Positions 16,384 through 23,546 of a DNA stretch of 64,000 nucleotides are shown here, piece by piece (position 1 is the stretch's first letter; each line of letters opens with the position of its first letter). The translations under genes and the position numbers were made by a program. The notes beneath the pieces were generated by a model that was not told the DNA's origin, made no database searches, and saw only the letters and a program-made list of their open reading frames with translations. Source of the stretch: Paenibacillus xylanilyticus (GTDB taxonomy: Bacteria; Bacillota; Bacilli; Paenibacillales; Paenibacillaceae); NCBI RefSeq assembly GCF_013359935.1, contig NZ_JABMCB010000198.1, forward strand, positions 1 through 64,000, in the 5' to 3' direction.

Positions 16384-17416
16384 AAAAGTTGCCGTCCTGG
16401 TCGCAGGCAGTTGGGGGACCGCTTTGGCCAGTGTACTGGCCGCCAATGGTCTGGATGTGACGATGTGGACACGTGGTGAGGAGCAGGCCGCCGAAATTAA
16501 CAACGACCATAAAAACAGCCGTTTTCTTCCTGGTGCAGAACTATCAGATCGCATTCAGGCAACGACAGACATGGGGAATGCGGTTCAGGGTGCTTCAGCG
16601 GTACTAATTGTTGCACCTTCTTCGGCCATGAGATCGGTAGCCAATCAACTGAAGTCATACTACACGCCTGAAATGTTAATCATTCATGCGACCAAAGGAT
16701 TTGAAACGGAAAGTCTCAAACGCATGTCTACAGTTATTTCCGAAGAGCTCGAATGCGATGAAGGGCACATTGTGGTCCTTTCCGGTCCGAGTCATGCTGA
16801 AGAAGTGGTAAAACGTTGCCCTACAACTGTAGTTGTGGCCTCACTGGACAAAGCGGCAGCGGATGCTGCGCAAGCTTTGTTTATGAATGCCTATTTCCGT
16901 GTGTATACGAATCGGGATATGCTTGGTGTAGAGCTGGCAGGTGCTTTTAAAAATATTATCGCGCTTGGTGCAGGGATGTCTGATGGCCTTGACTTCGGTG
17001 ATAATGCAAAAGCAGCCCTGTTGACTCGCGGACTTGCTGAAATCACACGGATTGGTGTGGAAATGGGAGCGAACCCGCTTACGTTTGCCGGTCTGGCGGG
17101 AATTGGTGATTTGGTCGTTACCGCTACGAGTCAACATAGCCGTAACTGGCGTGCTGGTTCCATGCTTGGCCAGGGACAAAAGCTCGAGGATGTTCTGAAT
17201 TCCATGGGAATGGTAGTAGAGGGAATTCGTACGACGAAAGCAGCCTACTTTATCTCCCAGAAATACGGGGTACAGATGCCGATTGCCGATCAACTGTACC
17301 ATGTCCTCTTTCAGGATCGTGAGCCACGTGACGCTGTAGAGGCTCTCATGGGGCGGGATCCCAAGACCGAAATGGAAGTCATGAAACTTGAAACGTGGGA
17401 GCAGTGGCATTCCTGA
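16376..17416 (+). CDS. gpsA: Glycerol-3-phosphate dehydrogenase [NAD(P)+]
   Basis: 346 residues. Reduces dihydroxyacetone phosphate to sn-glycerol-3-phosphate. The probable start is the TTG at 16376, after GGGGGTGG; a GTG at 16364 is possible. The nucleotide-binding motif reads VAGSWG instead of GAGSWG: Val9 (GTC) replaces the first glycine of GxGxxG. The rest of the active site is intact: HATKGFE, SGPSHAEEV, the lysine in ELAGAFKNIIALGAGM, TRGLAEITR and GDLVVT. It is expected to be active. Overlaps plsY by 8 nt. Confidence 0.94.
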   Translation: MSKKVAVLVAGSWGTALASVLAANGLDVTMWTRGEEQAAEINNDHKNSRFLPGAELSDRIQATTDMGNAVQGASAVLIVAPSSAMRSVANQLKSYYTPEMLIIHATKGFETESLKRMSTVISEELECDEGHIVVLSGPSHAEEVVKRCPTTVVVASLDKAAADAAQALFMNAYFRVYTNRDMLGVELAGAFKNIIALGAGMSDGLDFGDNAKAALLTRGLAEITRIGVEMGANPLTFAGLAGIGDLVVTATSQHSRNWRAGSMLGQGQKLEDVLNSMGMVVEGIRTTKAAYFISQKYGVQMPIADQLYHVLFQDREPRDAVEALMGRDPKTEMEVMKLETWEQWHS

Positions 17417-17456
17417 TTGCACATTGCTCAGCTCACTGGTAATGAAGAAGCTTATT

Positions 17457-17485
17457 CACCTTTTCTCCGGCCGACTCATACTATA
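17457..17485 (+). promoter_or_regulatory. Sigma-K promoter of spoVIF
   Basis: CACC (17457-17460), 16 nt, CATACTATA (17477-17485) matches the late mother-cell consensus mACm-N16-CATAnnnTA. It lies 32 nt before the start codon. Confidence 0.65.
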
Positions 17486-17516
17486 CACATGAGTATTGCC
17501 GGAGGAGGGGAGACGA

Positions 17517-17792
17517 ATGGGTAACAACATTTCCAAGGATGCACTGAAAGCGATCAACAAAAAAACAGGTAAAACGATAACGGAAGGTGCCGTCAAGAAA
17601 TTGGCGAGTACTGTAAAACCGTCCACCATGCAGAATGAAGCTCAGTTGCGCCAATTGATCAAGCAAGTATCCGCCATGGCTAAGGTTCCGGTATCTGAAG
17701 ATACGGTTCAGGATATTGTAAGTGCGGTCAAAAAGAGTGGGCTGAATCCAAACAGTATGGAATCATTAATGAAAATGATGATGAAAAAATAA
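17517..17792 (+). CDS. spoVIF: Stage VI sporulation protein F
   Basis: 91 residues, strong GGAGGAGGGG ribosome site. The sequence matches the small YjcC/SpoVIF family: NNISKDALKAINKKTGK, a central LRQLIKQVSAMAKVPVSEDTV helix and a methionine-lysine-rich end. In B. subtilis SpoVIF acts in the mother cell in coat assembly and depends on late mother-cell regulators, which agrees with the sigma-K-like promoter here. A strong terminator follows. Confidence 0.85.
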   Translation: MGNNISKDALKAINKKTGKTITEGAVKKLASTVKPSTMQNEAQLRQLIKQVSAMAKVPVSEDTVQDIVSAVKKSGLNPNSMESLMKMMMKK

Positions 17793-17824
17793 TAGATCGT
17801 TCCTGCATCTGCAAGTGAGCGAGC

Positions 17825-17875
17825 AAGACAAAAAGACGAGTCAGCTTTAGCTGGCTTTCTTTTTGTCTTTTTTTT
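17825..17875 (+). terminator. Rho-independent terminator after spoVIF
   Basis: AAGACAAAAAGA pairs with TCTTTTTGTCTT around an inner CAGCTTTAGCTG hairpin, then T-tract. Confidence 0.85.
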
Positions 17876-17964
17876 GGAAAAGTGCGCTGAATTTCGTGTT
17901 ATAATAATTTCAATTGTCACCGTGTCAGGGATGAATAACGGATTGAAGGGGAGACTGCTGGATT

Positions 17965-18144
17965 ATGAGCGCAATGGACAAGATGTGGCTATCATTGGTT
18001 GCGATTCTTATTATGGGACTGTCTGTATTCCTGATTACCTTTGCGAGGGCCAAAACCAAGGGCATTGTAAGGGGGATTTTATCATTAATCGCGTTTCTGA
18101 TTATGCTCATTGGTTTTTTCGGCGGAATAGCATCGCTGACTTGA
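17965..18144 (+). CDS. YphE-like small membrane protein (DUF2768)
   Basis: 59 residues, easily missed because it is short. Starts at ATG 17965 after AAGGGGAG. Translation begins MSAMDKMWLSLVAILIMGLS and has two hydrophobic helices separated by a basic loop (FARAKTKGIVRG). This fits the DUF2768/YphE family, which lies between gpsA and spoIVA in B. subtilis. Role unknown; possibly sporulation-linked by context. An extended -10 (TGTTATAAT) ends at 17905. Confidence 0.75.
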   Translation: MSAMDKMWLSLVAILIMGLSVFLITFARAKTKGIVRGILSLIAFLIMLIGFFGGIASLT

Positions 18145-18228
18145 TCTTTTTTTTGCCTGAAGCATGACATCCGCATAGCACATCGTAAGAACTGACACAA
18201 TGAAAACGGATGAAGGGAAGGTGAGCCG

Positions 18229-18843
18229 ATGGGGCCGCAGGAAACGGAGGACCTTACAGGACGCTATCCAAAATTGAGCGCTGCGCTGCTGGAAACGGCA
18301 AAAGCCTGGAATGGAGAGCCTTATACTTGGCTGCTTGGGGGAAGCTGCGGATTGCTGCTGCAGCAGGTCGAGTTGCCGCAGGCTCCCAGGGATATCGATG
18401 TGTACGCTGACCTTGCTGCAGCAAAAAGGCTGCACCATTCTGCCCCAGGTACCATGCTGGATGAACCTGTAGTGGATCGAACGGGGCCGTATGCTTCTTT
18501 ACTGAGTCATTATCAGGTGGGGGAGTGTGCGCTTGAACTCGTGGGCGGTTTTGAAGTGTGGTCTCAAAAGAGTTGGTACCGGATTGAGATTGAACAGATC
18601 CTGGCTCACCATGCACCTCAAGCTCAAATAGGGTCCTACACGTTACGATTGATGCCGCTTGCTCATGAGCTTCTTTTTAATCTGCTAAGAGGTCGAGCTG
18701 ATCGTTATGAGCCTATTGCCAACGTCATTCGGAAGCATCCACATGCTCATCAGCCCGTAATGAATTTATTGGGTGAGCATAACGTGTGGACAAGCCGATT
18801 CACTGCAGAGGTAGAAGAGTTGGTAGGCTTTAAATGGACTTAG
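18229..18843 (+). CDS. Nucleotidyltransferase-fold protein, function unknown
   Basis: 204 residues after AAGGTGAG. LLGGSCGLLLQQ followed by RDIDVYAD at about 36-62 is the signature of the polymerase-beta-type nucleotidyltransferase fold (GGS, then DxD), as in MNT and AbiEii-like proteins. A third acidic residue could be E104 in ALELVGGFEVW. The C-terminal part is helical. It is a single gene with no antitoxin-like neighbour, so a toxin role is not supported. Sits in a small cluster between spoVIF and spoIVA. Confidence 0.65.
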   Translation: MGPQETEDLTGRYPKLSAALLETAKAWNGEPYTWLLGGSCGLLLQQVELPQAPRDIDVYADLAAAKRLHHSAPGTMLDEPVVDRTGPYASLLSHYQVGECALELVGGFEVWSQKSWYRIEIEQILAHHAPQAQIGSYTLRLMPLAHELLFNLLRGRADRYEPIANVIRKHPHAHQPVMNLLGEHNVWTSRFTAEVEELVGFKWT

Positions 18844-18865
18844 TACGAGGAAGGAGGGGAAGGGC

Positions 18866-19219
18866 ATGGAGCACACGATTACATTTTTACCGCAAAATAA
18901 AAGCATCCACCTTAAGGCAGGAGGAAATCTGTTGAATGCCGCACGCCGTGCAGGGGTGAAAATCCCCACTCGGTGTGATGGCAAAGCCGCTTGCCTCATG
19001 TGCAAGGTCAAAGTGGATGCAGATCAACTTCAGGCTTTGGACCCTCCTACCGATGCTGAAAGAAGAAAATTGGGTTCCCTGCTCGACGCGGGAACTCGTC
19101 TTGCCTGTCAGGCCAAGGTACGAGGAGCAGTATCTGTACATGTTCCGGAAGACCCGCTAAAGGCTGCAATCCGAAAACAGCTGGAGCTCCAACAGCAAGA
19201 GAATGACGATTGGTTCTGA
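18866..19219 (+). CDS. 2Fe-2S ferredoxin
   Basis: 117 residues. Plant-type [2Fe-2S] fold with cluster ligands at Cys37, Cys43 and Cys46 (RCDGKAACLMCKV) and a fourth cysteine in RLACQAKV near 77. Spacing CX5CX2C differs by one from the commonest CX4CX2C; adrenodoxin-like ferredoxins have CX5CX2C. The C-terminus is a charged glutamine-rich helix. It is a soluble electron carrier; its partner is not evident. The ribosome site is GGAAGGAGGGGA. Confidence 0.85.
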   Translation: MEHTITFLPQNKSIHLKAGGNLLNAARRAGVKIPTRCDGKAACLMCKVKVDADQLQALDPPTDAERRKLGSLLDAGTRLACQAKVRGAVSVHVPEDPLKAAIRKQLELQQQENDDWF

Positions 19220-19288
19220 AACTAACCTGAATTGAGCTAACCTAGACGGGAGTCTACATTGGACTCTTCACATTCAAGGAGGATGCGG

Positions 19289-20062
19289 ATGAACATAAAT
19301 GTGGAAAAGGACTCAAAAAGATGGAGGCATAGCATTATGCGAAGCGGCTGTCTCCTGTTGTTCCTTATGCTTACTCTTACAGTGAGTGGTTGCATGTATC
19401 CAACCCAGAGTAGTGACGATCCAAAAATAGCCTACCGGGAGAGCGTGAACCGGGTGCAGAGCGCTGTAGAGGCTTTTCAGAAGGATCAGGGTATTTTACC
19501 CATGATTAATGCGGATATGGACACACCAAAATATGAAAAGTTCAGAGTGGATCTGCAGAAGCTGAAACAGCAAGGTTATTTGGATGAAATTCCAGGCACT
19601 GCTTTTGAGAGTGGTGGTAGCGCTTACTTCCTGATTCAAAATGAAGAGACAGCGCCCACTGTAAAAGTGATGGATTTGCAAACAGTACAAAAGGTAAATG
19701 ATGTTCAGCGCATGATCAATCAGTATAAAACCGTACATAACGGCAAGCTGCCCGCCGGGGAGGAATTGTATACAGGTCTATATGCCGTAGATATGAAACA
19801 AGCTGCTCAGGCAGGTGCTCCCATGGTGACCCTTAAGAGTGTATATTCTGGTCAGGAGTTACCGTTTATGATGGACGATGCAGGAAATGTGTATGTCGAC
19901 TATGCATTTGATATCATGCAGGCGGTGGAGAAGTCAGATCGATCTCCGGCGGAGGCGGATGATGTGCGCGAGTTTCTGCTGGAGCACTCCCATTTCGTTC
20001 CTGTAAAATCAGTACCTTATACATGGCAAAATAATGCCCCGGTGGCACAAGTTGATCCTTAG
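19289..20062 (+). CDS. YphF-like lipoprotein
   Basis: 257 residues from ATG 19289 (6 nt after AAGGAGG; another ATG at 19283 is in frame). An N-terminal signal peptide ends in a lipobox (TVSGC), so it is predicted to be lipid-anchored outside. The mature part begins with a pilin-like pattern (AYRESVNRVQSAVEAFQKDQGILP), then two alpha/beta repeats. Position before spoIVA matches B. subtilis yphF, a gene of unknown function. Confidence 0.75.
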   Translation: MNINVEKDSKRWRHSIMRSGCLLLFLMLTLTVSGCMYPTQSSDDPKIAYRESVNRVQSAVEAFQKDQGILPMINADMDTPKYEKFRVDLQKLKQQGYLDEIPGTAFESGGSAYFLIQNEETAPTVKVMDLQTVQKVNDVQRMINQYKTVHNGKLPAGEELYTGLYAVDMKQAAQAGAPMVTLKSVYSGQELPFMMDDAGNVYVDYAFDIMQAVEKSDRSPAEADDVREFLLEHSHFVPVKSVPYTWQNNAPVAQVDP

Positions 20063-20078
20063 ATGAACTGAGCCAAAG

Positions 20079-20113
20079 AAAGAGATATTCCGCATAGGGG
20101 ATATCTCTTTTTG
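20079..20113 (+). terminator. Rho-independent terminator
   Basis: AAAGAGATATTCC pairs with GGGGATATCTCTTT, followed by TT-rich sequence. Confidence 0.8.
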
Positions 20114-20230
20114 TTGTAAGTATACTCACAAATTCAATAGAAAAACGGTGACGTCTAACACTTCAGACCTGAAAGTTGTAGTTCAACTACAGTTCATCGT
20201 CGGGAAAGCCACGAATGCCCTACTTATTGC

Positions 20231-20250
20231 ACGGTGTTTCGAAACACCGT
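20231..20250. repeat. Perfect 20-bp palindrome
   Basis: ACGGTGTTTCGAAACACCGT is identical to its reverse complement. As RNA it would fold as an 8-bp stem with a TCGA loop; as DNA it could bind a dimeric regulator. No T-tract follows. Confidence 0.8.
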
Positions 20251-20413
20251 TATACCTTTTGCTCGACTTGTCCGGTACTCCAAATTCAAACGGAATGAAA
20301 TCAGCATAAAAGCTTACCTTTGCTCATAAAGTAGATTGAAATAATGACGCGCCGTCCGAGAGCGGGGCGCTTTTCTAAAGGCTATGACCTGGAGAAAAAA
20401 ACAAAAAAACGCG

Positions 20414-20442
20414 TCATATTGCTGCATACGGATACATAAGAT
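20414..20442 (+). promoter_or_regulatory. Sigma-E promoter of spoIVA
   Basis: TCATATT (20414-20420), 14 nt, CATAAGAT (20435-20442) fits the early mother-cell consensus kmATATT-N14-CATACAnT. spoIVA is a known sigma-E gene in B. subtilis. Confidence 0.7.
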
Positions 20443-20639
20443 GATACTAGTCCAATTGCATGTACGAGTTAACGCCGCTTTCGCCGGTTTCATCAGAATG
20501 CAACGTTCGGCGGCGGACGACTTCCGGGCACTCACAAAGGCGGCTCTACCGTTGCAGGGATTTCAGTCTTCTGATTGAAAAAACGAAGCGGATGCTCTTT
20601 AGCATTTTTCCTTCGGAGTAATTTAGGGAGGGGATTTCA

Positions 20640-22118
20640 TTGGAGAAAGTGGACATTTTTAAGGACATTGCCGAGCGGACCGGAGGGGATATTTATCTCG
20701 GGGTTGTCGGCGCAGTCCGGACGGGGAAATCAACATTTATTAAACGTTTCATGGAAACGATCGTTCTGCCGAACATCACAAACGAGGCAGACCGCGGGCG
20801 GGCTGTAGACGAACTGCCACAAAGTGCGGCAGGCAAGACGATCATGACGACGGAACCGAAATTTGTACCGAATAACGCGGTTCAGATCAAGGTTGCAGAG
20901 GGATTGGATGTCAATGTCCGCCTTGTGGATTGTGTAGGCTATGCCGTTGAAGGTGCCAAGGGTTACGAGGATGAGAATGGACCACGCATGATTTCCACAC
21001 CTTGGTTTGAAGAGCCAATTCCATTCCAGGAAGCAGCCGAGATTGGTACACGCAAAGTCATCCAGGAGCATTCCACACTGGGAGTTGTGGTGACCACAGA
21101 TGGTACGATCGCTGAGATTGCCCGCAGTTCCTATGTGGAATCTGAAGAACGGGTCATTGCCGAGCTGAAAGAAGTGGGCAAACCGTTCGTACTGATCATC
21201 AACTCTACCCGACCTCGCAGTGAAGAAGCTCTTCAATTGCGCAGTGAACTGGCAGCTAAATATGACATTCCGGTCATGACATTAAGCGCAGCCACAATGA
21301 CAGAAGATGATGTAACTGGTGTACTTCGTGAAGTGCTGTATGAGTTCCCTGTACATGAAGTGAATGTGAATCTGCCGAGCTGGGTGATGGTGCTGAATGA
21401 AACCCACTGGCTCCGCAGCAACTACGAAAATTCCGTGCGCGACACGGTGAAGGACATTCGAAGACTGCGTGACGTGGACCGGGTCGTTTCCCAGTTCATG
21501 GAGTATGAGTTCATCGACCGCGCAGGTCTCAGTGGTATGAATATGGGTCAAGGTGTGGCAGAAATTGATCTGTATGCTCCTGATGAATTATACGATCAGA
21601 TCCTCGTGGAAGTGGTCGGTATTGAGATCAGAGGCAAGGATCATCTGCTGCAATTGATGCAGGAATTCTCCCATGCCAAGCGGGAATACGATCGCTTCGC
21701 TGAGGCCCTGGAGATGGTCAAAACGACCGGTTACGGAATAGCAGCTCCGTCTCTTGCCGAAATGGCACTGGATGAACCGGAGCTCATTCGCCAGGGTACC
21801 AAATTCGGCGTACGCCTGAAAGCAACCGCTCCTTCCATTCATATGATCCGTGTCGATGTCGAGTCCGAGTTCGCACCGATTATCGGAACGGAGAAGCAAA
21901 GTGAGGAACTGGTGAGGTATCTGATGCAGGACTTCGAGAACGATCCGATCAAGGTATGGGATTCAGATATGTTTGGTCGCTCACTGCATTCCATCGTGAG
22001 GGAAGGCATTCAGGGCAAAATTGCCATGATGCCGGATAATGCACGGTACAAATTGCAGGAGACGCTGGGACGAATCATTAACGAAGGCTCAGGCGGTTTG
22101 ATTGCCATCATCTTGTAA
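20640..22118 (+). CDS. spoIVA: Stage IV sporulation protein A (coat-basement ATPase)
   Basis: 492 residues, the expected length. SpoIVA hydrolyses ATP to polymerise into the platform on which the spore coat is built around the forespore. The Walker A motif GAVRTGKST is at 24-32, and the C-terminal polymerisation region (ending GRIINEGSGGLIAIIL) is intact. It starts at TTG after GGGAGGGG. Transcription from a sigma-E-like promoter about 200 nt upstream; a strong terminator follows. Confidence 0.97.
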   Translation: MEKVDIFKDIAERTGGDIYLGVVGAVRTGKSTFIKRFMETIVLPNITNEADRGRAVDELPQSAAGKTIMTTEPKFVPNNAVQIKVAEGLDVNVRLVDCVGYAVEGAKGYEDENGPRMISTPWFEEPIPFQEAAEIGTRKVIQEHSTLGVVVTTDGTIAEIARSSYVESEERVIAELKEVGKPFVLIINSTRPRSEEALQLRSELAAKYDIPVMTLSAATMTEDDVTGVLREVLYEFPVHEVNVNLPSWVMVLNETHWLRSNYENSVRDTVKDIRRLRDVDRVVSQFMEYEFIDRAGLSGMNMGQGVAEIDLYAPDELYDQILVEVVGIEIRGKDHLLQLMQEFSHAKREYDRFAEALEMVKTTGYGIAAPSLAEMALDEPELIRQGTKFGVRLKATAPSIHMIRVDVESEFAPIIGTEKQSEELVRYLMQDFENDPIKVWDSDMFGRSLHSIVREGIQGKIAMMPDNARYKLQETLGRIINEGSGGLIAIIL

Positions 22119-22121
22119 GTC

Positions 22122-22156
22122 AAAAGACCACAGGGATTATCCTTGTGGTCTTTTCT
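22122..22156 (+). terminator. Rho-independent terminator after spoIVA
   Basis: AAAAGACCACA pairs with TGTGGTCTTTT, loop GGGATTATCCT. Confidence 0.85.
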
Positions 22157-22252
22157 TATGCTGTTATTTTCCCTATTAGGTGTAATTTGGATGTATAAAT
22201 CATTGCCTCCGAAAAAACTTAGCGAGTTTTAGCTTTAAATTGTTAAAACCCA

Positions 22253-22281
22253 TTTACATACTAGGGATTAGCCGTTATATT
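22253..22281 (+). promoter_or_regulatory. Sigma-A promoter of the ABC transporter operon
   Basis: TTTACA (22253-22258), 17 nt, TATATT (22276-22281). Start of transcription expected near 22288. Confidence 0.6.
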
Positions 22282-22294
22282 AATACTCAACTAT

Positions 22295-22310
22295 TGTGAT
22301 CAAGGTCACA
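22295..22310. promoter_or_regulatory. CRP/FNR-type palindrome downstream of the promoter
   Basis: TGTGATCAAGGTCACA contains TGTGA-N6-TCACA exactly, the half-sites used by CRP/FNR-family regulators. It lies just after the predicted transcription start and 28 nt before the start codon, a position more typical of repression than activation. Confidence 0.5.
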
Positions 22311-22338
22311 GAGAGAGTGCGATTAGGGGGAGACAGAG

Positions 22339-23436
22339 ATGAAAAAGAAAGATACGAAATGGGTATGGTTAAGTGTTCTGCTTGTATTTACATTGGCACT
22401 GTCCGCTTGCGGGATCAAAAAAGAACCAGCGGCAACTCCAGCTTCGGGAGCATCAGAGGACAAGCCCAAGACAGAGGCGGTAACGGGACCTCTGAGCGGC
22501 AAGCGAATTGCACTGATTATGGAATTTAACACAGGCACGTTCTCACAACAATATGTGCAAGGCGTCAAAGAGGAAATTGAAAAATTCGGCGGTGAGCTGA
22601 CTACGTTTGTTGCCGATAATGATAAAGCCAAGATGGTTTCACTGCTGGACAGCGCGATCAACCAGAAGTTTGATGCAATCTTGACGGATCACGGAGATTC
22701 ACTTCTGGAACCGGGTGTGAAAAAAGCGGTTGAGCAAAAGATTCCGGTAGTTGTATTTGATGCTGATATTCAAGTGCCTGGAGCAACCGTGTTGTCTCAG
22801 GACGACCAGAAGATGGCTGAGCTTACGCTGGAACAAATGAAAAAGGATATCAATGGACAAGGCAACATTGTCAAAGTATGGGTTGCTGGATTTGCACCTA
22901 TGGAGCGTCGTCAGATTGCTTACGGTGAATTTATGAAAGAAAATACCGACATCAAGGAAATTGCCACATTTGGCTCGGCACAAAACCCGGCGCTGGATAC
23001 GCAAGCCAAAATGGAAGCGATTTTGAAGCAGTATCCAAAAGGCGAAATCACTGCCGTGTGGGCTGCGTGGGATGAGTTTGCCAAAGGCGCGGCGCGCGCG
23101 ATTCAGCAAGCAGGTCGTGATGAAATCAAAGTATACGGTATTGATATGAGTGACGAGGATTTGCAAATGATACAGGATCCCCAAAATCCTTGGATTGCTT
23201 CCGCAGCGGTAGATCCGACAGACATTGGCCGAGTTCAGGTTCGTTATGCTTATCAAAAACTGAACGGGGATGAGACCGAAGATCAGGTGGTCCTCAATCC
23301 GGTCTATGTTCAGCGTGAAGCTTTGCCAGAGACACAAATTTCTACGTCTGAATTATCCCAATACGTTGAAGGTTGGGGAGGAAGCACGCAAGGTATCAAG
23401 GATTGGATGAAGGAATACGGCATCACTGCTAAATAA
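22339..23436 (+). CDS. ABC transporter sugar-type substrate-binding lipoprotein
   Basis: 365 residues with a signal peptide and lipobox (ALSAC). The mature protein has the LacI/ribose-binding fold (Peripla_BP_4): GKRIALIMEFNTGTFSQQYVQGVKEE, then DAILTDHGD, VVVFDAD and AVWAAWDEFAKGAARA. The ligand is probably a sugar or a related polyol, but specificity is not predictable. First gene of an SBP-ATPase-permease set. A small terminator after it should make it more abundant than the membrane parts. Confidence 0.88.
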   Translation: MKKKDTKWVWLSVLLVFTLALSACGIKKEPAATPASGASEDKPKTEAVTGPLSGKRIALIMEFNTGTFSQQYVQGVKEEIEKFGGELTTFVADNDKAKMVSLLDSAINQKFDAILTDHGDSLLEPGVKKAVEQKIPVVVFDADIQVPGATVLSQDDQKMAELTLEQMKKDINGQGNIVKVWVAGFAPMERRQIAYGEFMKENTDIKEIATFGSAQNPALDTQAKMEAILKQYPKGEITAVWAAWDEFAKGAARAIQQAGRDEIKVYGIDMSDEDLQMIQDPQNPWIASAAVDPTDIGRVQVRYAYQKLNGDETEDQVVLNPVYVQREALPETQISTSELSQYVEGWGGSTQGIKDWMKEYGITAK

Positions 23437-23451
23437 AGCAGCGTAAGAGAG

Positions 23452-23475
23452 GCGCGCCGCAAGGTGCGCTTTTTT
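23452..23475 (+). terminator. Intra-operon terminator or attenuating hairpin
   Basis: GCGCGCC-GCAA-GGTGCGC (one G-T pair) then T6, between the binding protein and ATPase genes. Confidence 0.7.
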
Positions 23476-23546
23476 AGAATCGATTTGAAGCCTTAGGTTT
23501 ATAAGGATAGCAAGACCCCTTAGGGGAGGGATTGGAGGTCGACATC

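Larger units (their letters stand above)
20116..20639 (+). other. Gene-free, hairpin-rich interval before spoIVA
   Basis: No convincing coding frame in 524 nt. Three palindromes come in a row: TTCAG-AC-CTGAA (20162-20173), TGTAGTT-C-AACTACA (20177-20191) and a perfect 20-mer (20231-20250). A weak terminator-like GCGCC/GGCGC stem lies at 20349-20374. Then comes the sigma-E promoter and a ~190-nt spoIVA leader that can form further stems, including one right before the ribosome site (about 20584-20616). Confidence 0.6.

Noticed and set aside
17874..18167. Plus-strand ORF overlapping the yphE-like gene in another frame
   Set aside because: The DUF2768 frame has a ribosome site, hydrophobic pattern and synteny; this one has none.
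18229..18843. Toxin of a MNT/HEPN or AbiE-type system
   Set aside because: Only the nucleotidyltransferase-like fold is present; there is no HEPN or antitoxin partner next to it.
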